The notes below the pieces were generated by a model that did no database searches, had not been told where the DNA came from, and saw only the letters and a program-made list of their open reading frames with translations. Of a stretch of DNA of 38,649 nucleotides, positions 8,174 through 15,797 are shown piece after piece. Both the position numbers and the translations under genes were made by a program. The stretch comes from a bacterium (GTDB taxonomy: Bacteria > Vulcanimicrobiota > Xenobia > Xenobiales > JADMJV01), in contig JASBRJ010000082.1 in the NCBI GenBank assembly GCA_030149525.1, forward strand, positions 1-38,649, in the 5' to 3' direction. Positions within the stretch are counted from its first letter, which is position 1. Each line of letters begins with the position of its first letter.

Positions 8174-8842
8174 ATGGAAACAATATTGGTAGTTGAAGAC
8201 GAAGCGGAAATCCGCGAACTCATTTCGCGCTACCTCGAGAGAGACGGCTACCGAGTGTTGACCGCCAAGACGGGTGACGAAGCTCTCGAAAAAGCGAGGG
8301 GCAACGCCGTCGACCTTGTCGTTCTGGACATTATGATCCCCCGCCCCGACGGGCTTGATGTGACCAGAATCATCCGCTCTACCAGTGCCCTACCCATCTT
8401 GATCGTCAGCGCTCGTGGCGACGAAGCCGATCGCGTTGCGGGACTGGAACTAGGCGCCGACGACTATCTGACCAAACCGTTTCCTCCTCGCGAACTCCTG
8501 GCACGAGTGAAAGCGCTCTTGCGCCGCAGCAAAATGCCTTCCTACGAGAGCAAGCAAGCCGGGCCTCTGGTGATTGACCCTGAAGCTCGAACCGTCCAGT
8601 TCGAAGGCAAGTTGGTCGAAGTCACCCCACGAGAATACGATCTCCTTAAGACCCTGGCTTTTGCTCCAGGTAAGAACTTTACTCGAGAAGAGTTGCTCGA
8701 CCGAGCCTGGGGACCGGAGTTCGTCGGTGATTTCAGACGGGTGGACAACTACATTCATAGGCTGCGCACAAAACTGAAACGAGAAGGTAAACCGGACGTC
8801 ATTAGAAGTATCTGGGGAGTTGGCTACCGGTTGGAGATCTAA
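8174..8842 (+). CDS. OmpR/PhoB-family response regulator
   Basis: 222 residues. The receiver domain has acidic residues in VEDE (7-10), phospho-acceptor Asp52 in VLDIMIPRP and Lys101 in LTKPF. The C-terminal winged helix has VTPREYDLLKTL and ends SIWGVGYRLEI. The following kinase gene starts at the base after the stop codon, so the pair is co-translated. It is a paralog of the regulator at 4797-5507 but clearly diverged (shorter linker, different dimer-face residues). With its kinase it sits directly upstream of the second SulP gene, whose promoter region has the 11-bp-period direct repeat expected for this regulator class. Start ATG at 8174 has only a modest purine stretch (GGGTTGAGCT) upstream. 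Confidence 0.93.
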   Translation: METILVVEDEAEIRELISRYLERDGYRVLTAKTGDEALEKARGNAVDLVVLDIMIPRPDGLDVTRIIRSTSALPILIVSARGDEADRVAGLELGADDYLTKPFPPRELLARVKALLRRSKMPSYESKQAGPLVIDPEARTVQFEGKLVEVTPREYDLLKTLAFAPGKNFTREELLDRAWGPEFVGDFRRVDNYIHRLRTKLKREGKPDVIRSIWGVGYRLEI

Positions 8843-10237
8843 TTGAGAATCAGAACTCTTCTCTCCCTGTCTCACGCTTTGGTGATAGGCATCTTTATTG
8901 TCACCTTCTTAGCGATTTTTTTCACTCTCACAGAGCCCCCCGGCCCCCCTCCGGGTCGAGACTTCGCGAAACCCCTGGCCGATGCCATACGATCCAGCAC
9001 AAGCGACGAAGAACTCAGTCGACTGGTTCAGCAGCTTTGCCACGGCAAACTCCAACGACTCGATGTTTTCGACCTCCAAGGGAATGTCCGACACATCTTC
9101 GGACCCGAGCAGAAGATTAAGACCCCATCGGTCGTAGACGAAATTTTGGAAGAAGACTACTCCTTCCTCGAAGAGCCCGACAACCGAGGCATCCATGTGT
9201 ACTGGTTTCCCATGGATCTGACCGGTTCTCGTTCTCACGCTGCCCGACTCCAGTTCCAAAAGCCCTTGGACGCTTTTTTCCAAAAGGTTCGTAAGAATAT
9301 CCTGGCCAGCTGCTCCATCGCTTTCCTGGCCGTTCTTCTGGTAGCCCTGCTCCTTTCCAAGAATCTGTCCGACCCGATCAGGAGATTAGCTGCGCTGGTG
9401 GATCGATTCGGAAGAGAGGGCTTCGGTCTGCGCTCCCAAATCAAAGGTACGGCAGAGCTCGAAGAGCTCAGCCACAGCTTCAATCGCATGGCGGAGTACA
9501 TTGAGCAGAACACAAACGCGTTAAAAGCTCAAAAAGAAGAGGCTGAACGTATTGAAGCATCTCGACGACAACTTCTGTCCGACGTTTCTCACAATCTTCG
9601 AACTCCTCTGGCCGCTATCATGGGCTGGAATGACGCCATCCTCGAAGGGGTCGCCGACGATGAGGGCGTGTACCGGCAGAGAATCCGCCGTGAAGTGATC
9701 AACGTGACCAAGACCGTGCAGCGCCTCTTGGAGCTTTCGAGGTGGGAAAGAGCTGAGCCGGTTCTCCTGAAGGAAGACTTGCCTCTCAGTGATCTGCTCC
9801 TTGAAGTGGCGGAAACGCTGCAAGATCTCGCCGAGCAAGCGGAGATATCGCTCGCCTTCGAGGGTCTCTCTCCGATCCATACTATTCACGCCGATCGACA
9901 GAAAGCGCGCGACGTGTTTCAAATTCTTCTTGAAAATGTCGTGGAACATGCGGGTCGAGGCGTGGAGGCCGTCATCAGCGTGGAGGCACAAGAGGAATGG
10001 CTCAACTTCAAGATTGAGGACAACGGCAAAGGCTTCCCGCCTACATTCCAGGGATCGGCCGACGTAGAACGAGGGGCCTCCGAGGTTGGTAGAGCTTGCT
10101 TGGGATTGGCCATATGCTCGCGCCTGGTAAGTGTTCACGGAGGTCGGCTTGAGTTAGCTAACGGAGAGGAGAAAGGAGCGGTGGCCCGCTTCAGCTTTCC
10201 GCGAGGACAAGACCTGACTCGCACTCTGGAAAAATGA
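8843..10237 (+). CDS. Membrane sensor histidine kinase with atypical G2 box
   Basis: 464 residues. TM1 is at about 10-30, a short sensor region (about 31-150) begins with the proline-rich run EPPGPPPG, TM2 is at about 152-172, followed by a HAMP domain (about 174-226), a coiled linker, and a phosphoacceptor motif DVSHNLRTPL (His250). The ATPase domain has NVVEHAG as N-box and DNGKGFP as G1. The G2 box, normally GGTGLGL, is VGRACLGL, with two glycines lost, so ATP-lid behaviour may be altered. The start is TTG at 8843, immediately after the regulator's TAA and supported by GGAGA six bases upstream. The frame ends shortly before the second SulP promoter. The operon order regulator-kinase-SulP suggests that the SulP gene is the target. 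Confidence 0.9.
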   Translation: MRIRTLLSLSHALVIGIFIVTFLAIFFTLTEPPGPPPGRDFAKPLADAIRSSTSDEELSRLVQQLCHGKLQRLDVFDLQGNVRHIFGPEQKIKTPSVVDEILEEDYSFLEEPDNRGIHVYWFPMDLTGSRSHAARLQFQKPLDAFFQKVRKNILASCSIAFLAVLLVALLLSKNLSDPIRRLAALVDRFGREGFGLRSQIKGTAELEELSHSFNRMAEYIEQNTNALKAQKEEAERIEASRRQLLSDVSHNLRTPLAAIMGWNDAILEGVADDEGVYRQRIRREVINVTKTVQRLLELSRWERAEPVLLKEDLPLSDLLLEVAETLQDLAEQAEISLAFEGLSPIHTIHADRQKARDVFQILLENVVEHAGRGVEAVISVEAQEEWLNFKIEDNGKGFPPTFQGSADVERGASEVGRACLGLAICSRLVSVHGGRLELANGEEKGAVARFSFPRGQDLTRTLEK

Positions 10238-10314
10238 GGACTTGATGAAGATTCCTTCAGAACATCCTCATTCTGCGAAGTTATCTTCATCATGACAGTT
10301 TGACATAGTAAGAT
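10234..10314 (+). promoter_or_regulatory. Putative response-regulator operator and promoter upstream of second SulP gene
   Basis: CCTTCAG-AACA-TCCTCAT (10254-10271) is an 11-bp-period direct repeat within a 23-bp block that is 18/23 identical to 1752-1774. TTGACATA follows at 10300, 46 bp after the repeat start (44 bp in the other promoter). Two inverted repeats are nested here: ATGAGGA (10234) with TCCTCAT (10265), and TGATGAAGAT (10243) with ATCTTCATCA (10283). A TAAGAT at 10309-10314 could be a -10 box, which would make the SulP message nearly leaderless. Confidence 0.5.
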
Positions 10315-10318
10315 CGTG

Positions 10319-12553
10319 ATGAATCAAAATCTGGCCCGCAATTTCCTCGCTTCTATTGTCATCTTCCTGGTTGCCTTACCGCTCAACCTCGGGATCGCGC
10401 TGGCCAGTGGGGTCAGCCCTACCGTAGGTCTTTTGTCCGGGATTATCGCCGGAATCGTAGTGGGGGCGCTGGCAGGCTGCCCCCTGCAGGTCAGCGGACC
10501 GGCTGCAGGCCTGATCGCAGTCGTCTGGCAGATTGTGGATGCTCACGGTCTGAGCATGCTGGGACCGGTTGTTATGGCTGCAGGTATTCTACAGATCTGC
10601 CTCGGCGCGTCCCGACTCGCTCCCTGGTTCAGAGCCGTGGCACCGTCCGTCATTCAGGGGATGTTGGCCGGCATCGGGGTTCTCATCTTTGCCAGTCAGT
10701 TTCAGGTGATGCTTGACCAGAAACCGAAGGTCTCGGGCCTGGCTAACCTGGCAGCACTCCCCGGCGCCATCTGGGAGGTGGTCTCACAGGGTACCGGCCA
10801 TCCTTCGGCCATTATCGGGGCTTTGACGATCGGAGTGATTGTAGCCTGGAGTTGGCTTCCAAAGAAATACCAAGTGGTTCCAGGCTCCCTGATGGGTGTC
10901 GCAGCAGCGGTCGCAGCCGCCCTCGTTTTCAAGCCGGCGATCCAGTATGTCAATCTGCCAACCGACGGACTCCCCGAACTAACGCTGCTTTCCTGGACTC
11001 AAGTCAGTGGCCTGGCCTCCTTCTCGGTACTGGGCTCGGCGCTTGCCCTCGCTTTCATCGCCACCGCCCAAACTCTCCTCACTGCCACCGCCATCGACCG
11101 AATGCACGACGGCGAAAGAACAGATTACAATCGCGAGATTATAGCTCAAGGCGCCGGAAACAGTCTCTGTGGCCTGCTCGGCCTTCTTCCCGTATCAGGG
11201 GTTATCGTCAGGAGCGCCACCAACGTGGAAGCTGGAGCCACAGGTCGCGTCTCCGCTGTCATGCACGGCGTATGGGTCGCCCTCTTTTTACTCTTTTTTA
11301 GCCCCCTGCTGAGCTACGTGCCCCTACCTGCCCTGGCCGCCGTCCTGGTCTACACCGGCTATCGACTGGTGAACATCAAAGCTATCAAGGAGTTGCGCCA
11401 GTTCGGCACACCAGAACTTGCCATCTACGCCATCACCCTTGGAACGGTTGTGGCGGTGGATCTTCTCACAGGCATTGTGGTCGGGTTTCTCTTTTCGGCC
11501 GCTCGCCTCATCTACAGCGTCACCCACTGCGATATCTCCACCTGGGAGCACTCGGAGAGTGGGGTCACCGTGGTGGAACTTCGGGGAAGCGCGACCTTCT
11601 TTACTCTTCCTAATCTTGCCGACAAATTGGCTGCCGTACCTGCTCGCCGGGAGGTTCACCTCTTCCTCAGCGGACTGAACCACATCGACCACGCCTGTCT
11701 GGAACACATCATGGGATGGGAAGAGCTTTACATCCAACAGGGCGGGGAAGTCTACGTGGAATGGGATCACTTGATTCAGCGATTCCGCAAGCCTCTCACT
11801 ACCGAACTTGGACGAACGGCCGACACAGTGGAACTTCCCTCCACTCGACATCACGAGAGCTACGATGTTCTTGCCTCGAGGGCGGATGTCATCGAGGTAG
11901 ACGCCAGCAAGGACTGGTCTGAACTTGCTGATAATATTATCGCCGGACTGGATCAATCCATTCCTCCGGCTCAGTTAGCTCTCATCGAGACGGAACTTAA
12001 AGCGCAATTCAAGGAGCAAACTTTCCCCGTGGTGGATAAAGTTGCCCTCCCTCACCTTATGGTGCCGGGATTGCCGAGGCATGACATGCTGGCCGTCAAG
12101 CTGAAGAAACCCCTGACCACCCTGGATCCCACTTCGGACTTGGTAGAGGCCATGGTCTTGCTAGTCGGCCCTAAGGAATTTACCGAGCACCTGGACATTT
12201 TAACCCGGCTGAGCCATCGCGCGGAGGAGCGGTTGGCCGAGGACCTTCGCGACGCGGATTCGGAAATGGCCGTGCGAGAGGCCCTGTTGCGCCACGACCG
12301 GTACGTGACCGTCACAATTGAGAAAGGCAAGCCAACAGAAGAACTGGCTGGGAAAGCCCTCTGGCAGTTGGGCTCCGTACTACCGCCAGGGTGTCTGGTC
12401 TCACAAATCGACCGCGACGGCACCAATATGATCCCCTCTGGAAATACTCGTTTCCAAATGGGAGACCGGGTCCTGATCTTAGGCTCCTCGCAAGGTACCG
12501 CGATTCTTTTCGATCGCTACATCAAGGAAGCGCGTCTAACAGCCGTCTCTTAA
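10319..12553 (+). CDS. SulP anion transporter fused to STAS, EIIA-like and RCK_C domains
   Basis: 744 residues from ATG 10319 (GTG 10316 is equally possible; neither has a clear ribosome-binding site). Residues 1-400 are the SulP membrane domain and about 405-495 the STAS domain, both paralogous to the protein at 1855. The C-terminal 220 residues are extra. Residues about 525-655 resemble a PTS EIIA (fructose/Ntr) domain, with VALPHLMVPG placing His about 579 at the usual phosphorylation position and EAMVLLVGPKEFTEHLDIL matching its core. Residues about 663-735 (VTVTIEKGKPTEELAGKAL ... MGDRVLILG) look like an RCK_C/TrkA_C ligand-binding domain. This suggests allosteric and perhaps phosphotransfer control of anion transport. 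Preceded by a two-component operon and followed by a strong terminator. Confidence 0.88.
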   Translation: MNQNLARNFLASIVIFLVALPLNLGIALASGVSPTVGLLSGIIAGIVVGALAGCPLQVSGPAAGLIAVVWQIVDAHGLSMLGPVVMAAGILQICLGASRLAPWFRAVAPSVIQGMLAGIGVLIFASQFQVMLDQKPKVSGLANLAALPGAIWEVVSQGTGHPSAIIGALTIGVIVAWSWLPKKYQVVPGSLMGVAAAVAAALVFKPAIQYVNLPTDGLPELTLLSWTQVSGLASFSVLGSALALAFIATAQTLLTATAIDRMHDGERTDYNREIIAQGAGNSLCGLLGLLPVSGVIVRSATNVEAGATGRVSAVMHGVWVALFLLFFSPLLSYVPLPALAAVLVYTGYRLVNIKAIKELRQFGTPELAIYAITLGTVVAVDLLTGIVVGFLFSAARLIYSVTHCDISTWEHSESGVTVVELRGSATFFTLPNLADKLAAVPARREVHLFLSGLNHIDHACLEHIMGWEELYIQQGGEVYVEWDHLIQRFRKPLTTELGRTADTVELPSTRHHESYDVLASRADVIEVDASKDWSELADNIIAGLDQSIPPAQLALIETELKAQFKEQTFPVVDKVALPHLMVPGLPRHDMLAVKLKKPLTTLDPTSDLVEAMVLLVGPKEFTEHLDILTRLSHRAEERLAEDLRDADSEMAVREALLRHDRYVTVTIEKGKPTEELAGKALWQLGSVLPPGCLVSQIDRDGTNMIPSGNTRFQMGDRVLILGSSQGTAILFDRYIKEARLTAVS

Positions 12554-12558
12554 AAGCA

Positions 12559-12592
12559 GAAAGCCGAGCAGGTCATACTCGGCTTTCTTTTG
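12559..12592 (+). terminator. Rho-independent terminator after second SulP gene
   Basis: A perfect 10-bp stem, GAAAGCCGAG (12559-12568) with CTCGGCTTTC (12578-12587), and a 9-nt loop, followed by TTTTG. It begins 6 bp after the SulP stop codon. The minus-strand gene ending at 12623 may use it in the opposite direction, since the stem begins with an A-rich flank. Confidence 0.85.
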
Positions 12593-12622
12593 TGACAAAT
12601 TTTCTGGTTGCTCTGGGACGTT

Positions 12623-13021
12623 TTAGAGCTGTGTCTGGTAGCGGTGAATCTCTAACTGGTCGAAATAGGATATCGAGGAGACTCCTATCTCATAGAGTTG
12701 GCTGGCCAACTCCTTGGCAGAGTCGGTCTCCTGAACCATAACGACCAGCGTATAGCGACCTCTTTCCATTTCACTCTTGAGACGCCGGATAACCATTCCT
12801 TCGTTCAGTATCAGTTTAGAGAATTTGGTGAGGATGTCGGGTGAGACAACCTGGTCAAATTGCTCCGCACTTTCGAAAATGTGATAAGTCCGTTGATGCT
12901 GGGAAAGATAACCTTCGATGGCCAATCGGTCTTTCTTGTGGAGCGAGCCCATCAGGACGTTTCCGGGAAACCCAATTTGACCGAGGGCTTGTCTGAGATC
13001 TTTATCTATTGCAGTGTTCAT
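12623..13021 (-). CDS. Uncharacterised small cytoplasmic protein
   Basis: About 132 residues from the ATG at 13021. An in-frame GTG at 13054, 11 codons upstream with GGAAC nearby, is an alternative. I recognise no family. The predicted pattern is alternating helices and strands: a helical N-terminal half (DKDLRQALGQIG, KKDRLAIEGYLSQH), then a strand-helix-strand unit at the end (YTLVVMVQETDSAKELASQL, then VSSISYFDQLEIHRY). There is no signal peptide or membrane segment. It is convergent with the second SulP gene and divergent from the thioredoxin-like gene. The codon pattern resembles neighbouring genes, so I believe it is real, but no function is proposed. Confidence 0.6.
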   Translation of the reverse strand: MNTAIDKDLRQALGQIGFPGNVLMGSLHKKDRLAIEGYLSQHQRTYHIFESAEQFDQVVSPDILTKFSKLILNEGMVIRRLKSEMERGRYTLVVMVQETDSAKELASQLYEIGVSSISYFDQLEIHRYQTQL

Positions 13022-13125
13022 AAGACCATGATGCACAGCCGGGGCAAAACGCACATCGTTCCAAAGTACACCGGGAGGGTATACGGGCAGGTCAAAGCCT
13101 CCCTGAATCAGTAATTCAACAGCCT

Positions 13126-13560
13126 ATGAAAGTCATGTGTGCAGCTTGCAAAGTCACCAACAATGTTGCTGAAGAAAAGATGCGGAAGAACCTTGTACGA
13201 TGCGGAAAGTGCAAGGAGCCACTCACTCCCGATGCTCCAGGATATCCTGTTGAGGTAGCCCCTGGAAGCTTCAACTTCCAGGTGAAGGAATCGGAATGCC
13301 CGGTGCTTCTCGACCTATGGGGGCCGGGCTGCCCACCCTGCCGACAGCTAGCTCCTCTCCTCAAAGACCTGGCCAAGGAACTGGTCGGAAAAATCAAGGT
13401 AGCTAAAGTCAATGTTCAGGAGCAACCCGCAGCGGCAAACGCCTTTCAGGTTCGGGGCGTTCCTACACTGCTGCTTTTTAAGCAAGGACAAGAGGTGGCA
13501 AGAACTGCCGGCTTCATGCCCTATCCCGAACTCCGGAAGTTCGTCGCCCAAGTGCTCTAG
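13126..13560 (+). CDS. Thioredoxin 2-like protein with zinc ribbon and CPPC active site
   Basis: 144 residues. The N-terminal 40 residues carry two CxxC pairs (Cys5/Cys8 and Cys26/Cys29), the zinc-binding module of thioredoxin 2 (TrxC). The rest is a thioredoxin fold with the cis-proline motif RGVPTLLLF. The redox site is WGPGCPPCRQL (Cys69, Cys72), that is CPPC instead of the CGPC of normal thioredoxins, which is expected to shift the redox potential. TrxC proteins reduce cytoplasmic disulfides and respond to oxidative stress. Start ATG at 13126; a second in-frame ATG lies 9 bp later. The gene ends 1 bp before the convergent gene on the other strand. Proximity to the persulfide island may be coincidental, but thiol redox repair would fit sulfide stress. 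Confidence 0.9.
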   Translation: MKVMCAACKVTNNVAEEKMRKNLVRCGKCKEPLTPDAPGYPVEVAPGSFNFQVKESECPVLLDLWGPGCPPCRQLAPLLKDLAKELVGKIKVAKVNVQEQPAAANAFQVRGVPTLLLFKQGQEVARTAGFMPYPELRKFVAQVL

Positions 13561-13561
13561 G

Positions 13562-14353
13562 CTAGACTTGCTGAAGCCATTGCTGGAGAAGAACTCGACC
13601 AAAGGCTCGGGGATCTTCCTCTTTCACTTTGGTGAGAGCCACGGCCAGGCGCCCAAATTCCTCGGCCGCGTTGGGGCTGGGGCGTTTGTTCAGATCGATT
13701 CCGAGAAACTCTCGAAGCACTCTGAGTTTTGTTTTCAGTCTGAGTAGAGAAACTACCCCCATCTCCTTTTCGAGATGCTCCAGCATCTTCGCTGAAAATC
13801 CGCCGGTAGTCTGAGAACAGTGCAAACTGTTGGTCAGCCAGAGCAGAAGAGCAGCCTTGTGATAGGGGCTGAGGTCCGAATAGAAATGCTGTGCGTCGAA
13901 GTTCTCCACGGTGAGAGCCTCCCGATCATTGAGCAGCATTTCCTCTAGATCAAAGGCCACCATATCGATTTGACTTTCGACAAGCTGTTTCAAACATTGA
14001 CGGGTAGACGTCAAACAGGTTGGACCGCCTCCCGTGAGTTCGAGGCCCAGAAAGTCTTTCAGAATAGAGTCTTCAAGCTCCTCATTCAAACTTCGTCTGG
14101 CCATGTTTTCTCGCACCACCTGATGCATGGCCTTTGGCTGAATGGTTTGCAAGAGTTTCTTTCGTTGCAAACCATCGAGGGAAGCGAACACAACGGCGGC
14201 TTTCTGAGCCGGTGTAAATTCAAAGAAGTCAAAGAGTGAACACACCCTCACCGTTTCCAGCGGTTTCAGTCGGCCGAGCCAGAGACGCTGTTCTCCCCTT
14301 CTACGCTTTGTGAGGCCCCTGAGAAGTTCACCGACTTTTGATAAAAATCCCAC
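13562..14353 (-). CDS. Uncharacterised helical protein (weak resemblance to FliG N-terminal repeats)
   Basis: 263 residues, starting at GTG 14353 with AAGG 5 nt upstream on this strand. It is predicted mostly alpha-helical and lacks a signal peptide or membrane segment. The stretch FTPAQKAAVVFASLDGLQRK (about 46-65) and a later YHKAALLLWLTNSL (about 163-176) look like two copies of the KAAxLLxSL helix seen in FliG N-terminal/middle domains. The similarity is short and I do not assign a function. The end, DPRAFGRVLLQQWLQQV, is amphipathic. It is tail-to-tail with the thioredoxin gene and head-to-head with the zinc-ribbon protein at 14460. Confidence 0.65.
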   Translation of the reverse strand: MGFLSKVGELLRGLTKRRRGEQRLWLGRLKPLETVRVCSLFDFFEFTPAQKAAVVFASLDGLQRKKLLQTIQPKAMHQVVRENMARRSLNEELEDSILKDFLGLELTGGGPTCLTSTRQCLKQLVESQIDMVAFDLEEMLLNDREALTVENFDAQHFYSDLSPYHKAALLLWLTNSLHCSQTTGGFSAKMLEHLEKEMGVVSLLRLKTKLRVLREFLGIDLNKRPSPNAAEEFGRLAVALTKVKEEDPRAFGRVLLQQWLQQV

Positions 14354-14459
14354 AGCTACCTTATCTTGGCCTTCAGACCTGATGACCTAGCGGTACTCAT
14401 ATTCAGGAATCCAGCCCCCCGATCTCGAACCAAATCCTCGAGAGGATATCTTCGACAAC

Positions 14460-15770
14460 TTGTTCTGTCCATCTTGCAATAGAAACTTCGACTTTGGTCA
14501 AGATCGCTGCCCCGAGTGTCATTCGCCACTCAAAGCAGAAGCGACGGTCACCATGCCTATTGTAGACTTTTCCAAGCCGTCACCTCCTCCCGCTGAAGCC
14601 GCTGATCCGTCTTCGATTAAACCTCAAGAATGGGTCCACGCGACACCAGACCCTGAAGACGGCTGGAGCTACCCCCCTCGGAGCGTACCCGACTCAAGCC
14701 TCCACGACGATGTCTTCGCCGATGAGGAAGAGGATTTTGCCGAGGACGACTGGTTCGAGGACGACCCAGAATATGTCAACCCGGTTAAGACTGTTCGAGT
14801 GTCGGATGTGGTCAAAAAGAAGCAACAGGCCCAATTTCAATGGCTGGGTTTAGTGGCCGTCTCAGGCCTGGTACTTCTAGGGATAGCTCTTTTCCCCCGG
14901 GGCGCAGACAAGCCCAAAGCTGTTGCGGCGACCCCTCAAACGGCAGTCGTGTCCGACAAGCAAGAGGCCCTGGAATCCGCCGACATTTGGCTCAAGAGCG
15001 CCCTGGACAGTGTCGACACGGGCGACTACGACCTGGCCCAGAGTCAATTGGAGAAAACCCTCGACTACTTGAAAACCGGTGGAGCCGAAGACGAGCGGAT
15101 TGAAAGAGTGCAACGTGAGCTTGCCGGGGTTCTCACCATGAGAGGCGACTTGCTCGGCGCCTATAGACTCTGGGAACTGTTAGCCCAGAGAAACTCCAGT
15201 TACCGCAGCGAGTTCTTGGAAAGCGAAAAAAAGCTCTTGGAGCAAGCCGGTCAATTGCTCTCTTCCGCTCGAGCCTCCCTGGACACGGGAGACGCCGGCA
15301 CGGCTTTAAGAAAGGCTCGCGAAGCATCCAAGATTTACAACACTTTCGGGGGACGTCCGGAAAAAAAGGCTGAAGCCTACCATCTCATAGGACGCAGCCA
15401 AGCTTTCCAGGGGAACATTGCCGCCGCCTCAGACTCTTTTCGAAGAGCTCAGCAATTTGTCTTCTCTTCTGAGCGAAAAGAAATTCTTATGAAACTCAAG
15501 CCGGAAAGAGCAACCACACGTCCGGTGGCCAAAAAACGCCCTAAGCTGCGCCTCGGTAACGAGCATATCCCCCGCGCTCAGAAGCGAGAAGACCCTGAGG
15601 ACGATAAAAGAAGCCGCGTGAAGCTGGACCTCGATGATAAAGACCGGCCGGAGCTAGATTTGGATCCCGTCGACACTGAGCCGGACGGCCCTACTCGCCT
15701 GGGCGACCGGGACGTCTTGGACACCTACAACAACTCGTCGCGAAACGCGGGAAAGCCGAAAGGGCTGTAA
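14460..15770 (+). CDS. Zinc-ribbon, single-pass membrane protein with TPR-like region
   Basis: 436 residues. The N-terminus is a zinc ribbon (CPSC at 3-6, CPEC at about 18-21). A Pro- and acid-rich linker follows (about 35-110, with runs of D/E), then one membrane helix (about 125-145), then an outer region of helical repeats (about 165-345) with TPR-like spacing (GDYDLAQSQLEKTL, GDAGTALRKAREASK, GNIAAASDSFRRAQQF), and a highly charged tail rich in D/R/K. The start is TTG at 14460; the upstream in-frame stop at 14388 leaves no other standard start codon. It is probably an assembly or scaffold protein in the envelope. The zinc ribbon would be cytoplasmic. No named family recognised. Confidence 0.8.
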   Translation: MFCPSCNRNFDFGQDRCPECHSPLKAEATVTMPIVDFSKPSPPPAEAADPSSIKPQEWVHATPDPEDGWSYPPRSVPDSSLHDDVFADEEEDFAEDDWFEDDPEYVNPVKTVRVSDVVKKKQQAQFQWLGLVAVSGLVLLGIALFPRGADKPKAVAATPQTAVVSDKQEALESADIWLKSALDSVDTGDYDLAQSQLEKTLDYLKTGGAEDERIERVQRELAGVLTMRGDLLGAYRLWELLAQRNSSYRSEFLESEKKLLEQAGQLLSSARASLDTGDAGTALRKAREASKIYNTFGGRPEKKAEAYHLIGRSQAFQGNIAAASDSFRRAQQFVFSSERKEILMKLKPERATTRPVAKKRPKLRLGNEHIPRAQKREDPEDDKRSRVKLDLDDKDRPELDLDPVDTEPDGPTRLGDRDVLDTYNNSSRNAGKPKGL

Positions 15771-15778
15771 CATCAACA

Positions 15779-15792
15779 GGGCCCCGGGGCCC
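15779..15792. repeat. GC-only palindrome between convergent genes
   Basis: GGGCCCCGGGGCCC is a perfect 14-bp palindrome placed between two convergent stop codons (15770 and 15798). With no loop and no T-run, it is not a standard terminator, though it may form a cruciform or help stop transcription from either side. Confidence 0.5.
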
Positions 15793-15797
15793 CAGAC

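Noticed and set aside
10290-10306. PHO box upstream of the second SulP gene (ATGACAG and TGACA repeats)
   Set aside because: The two TGACA copies are 8 bp apart rather than the 11-bp spacing required for PhoB; the better 11-bp-period repeat lies at 10254-10271.
15779-15792. GC palindrome as a Rho-independent terminator
   Set aside because: It has no loop and no T-run; only kept as a repeat feature.
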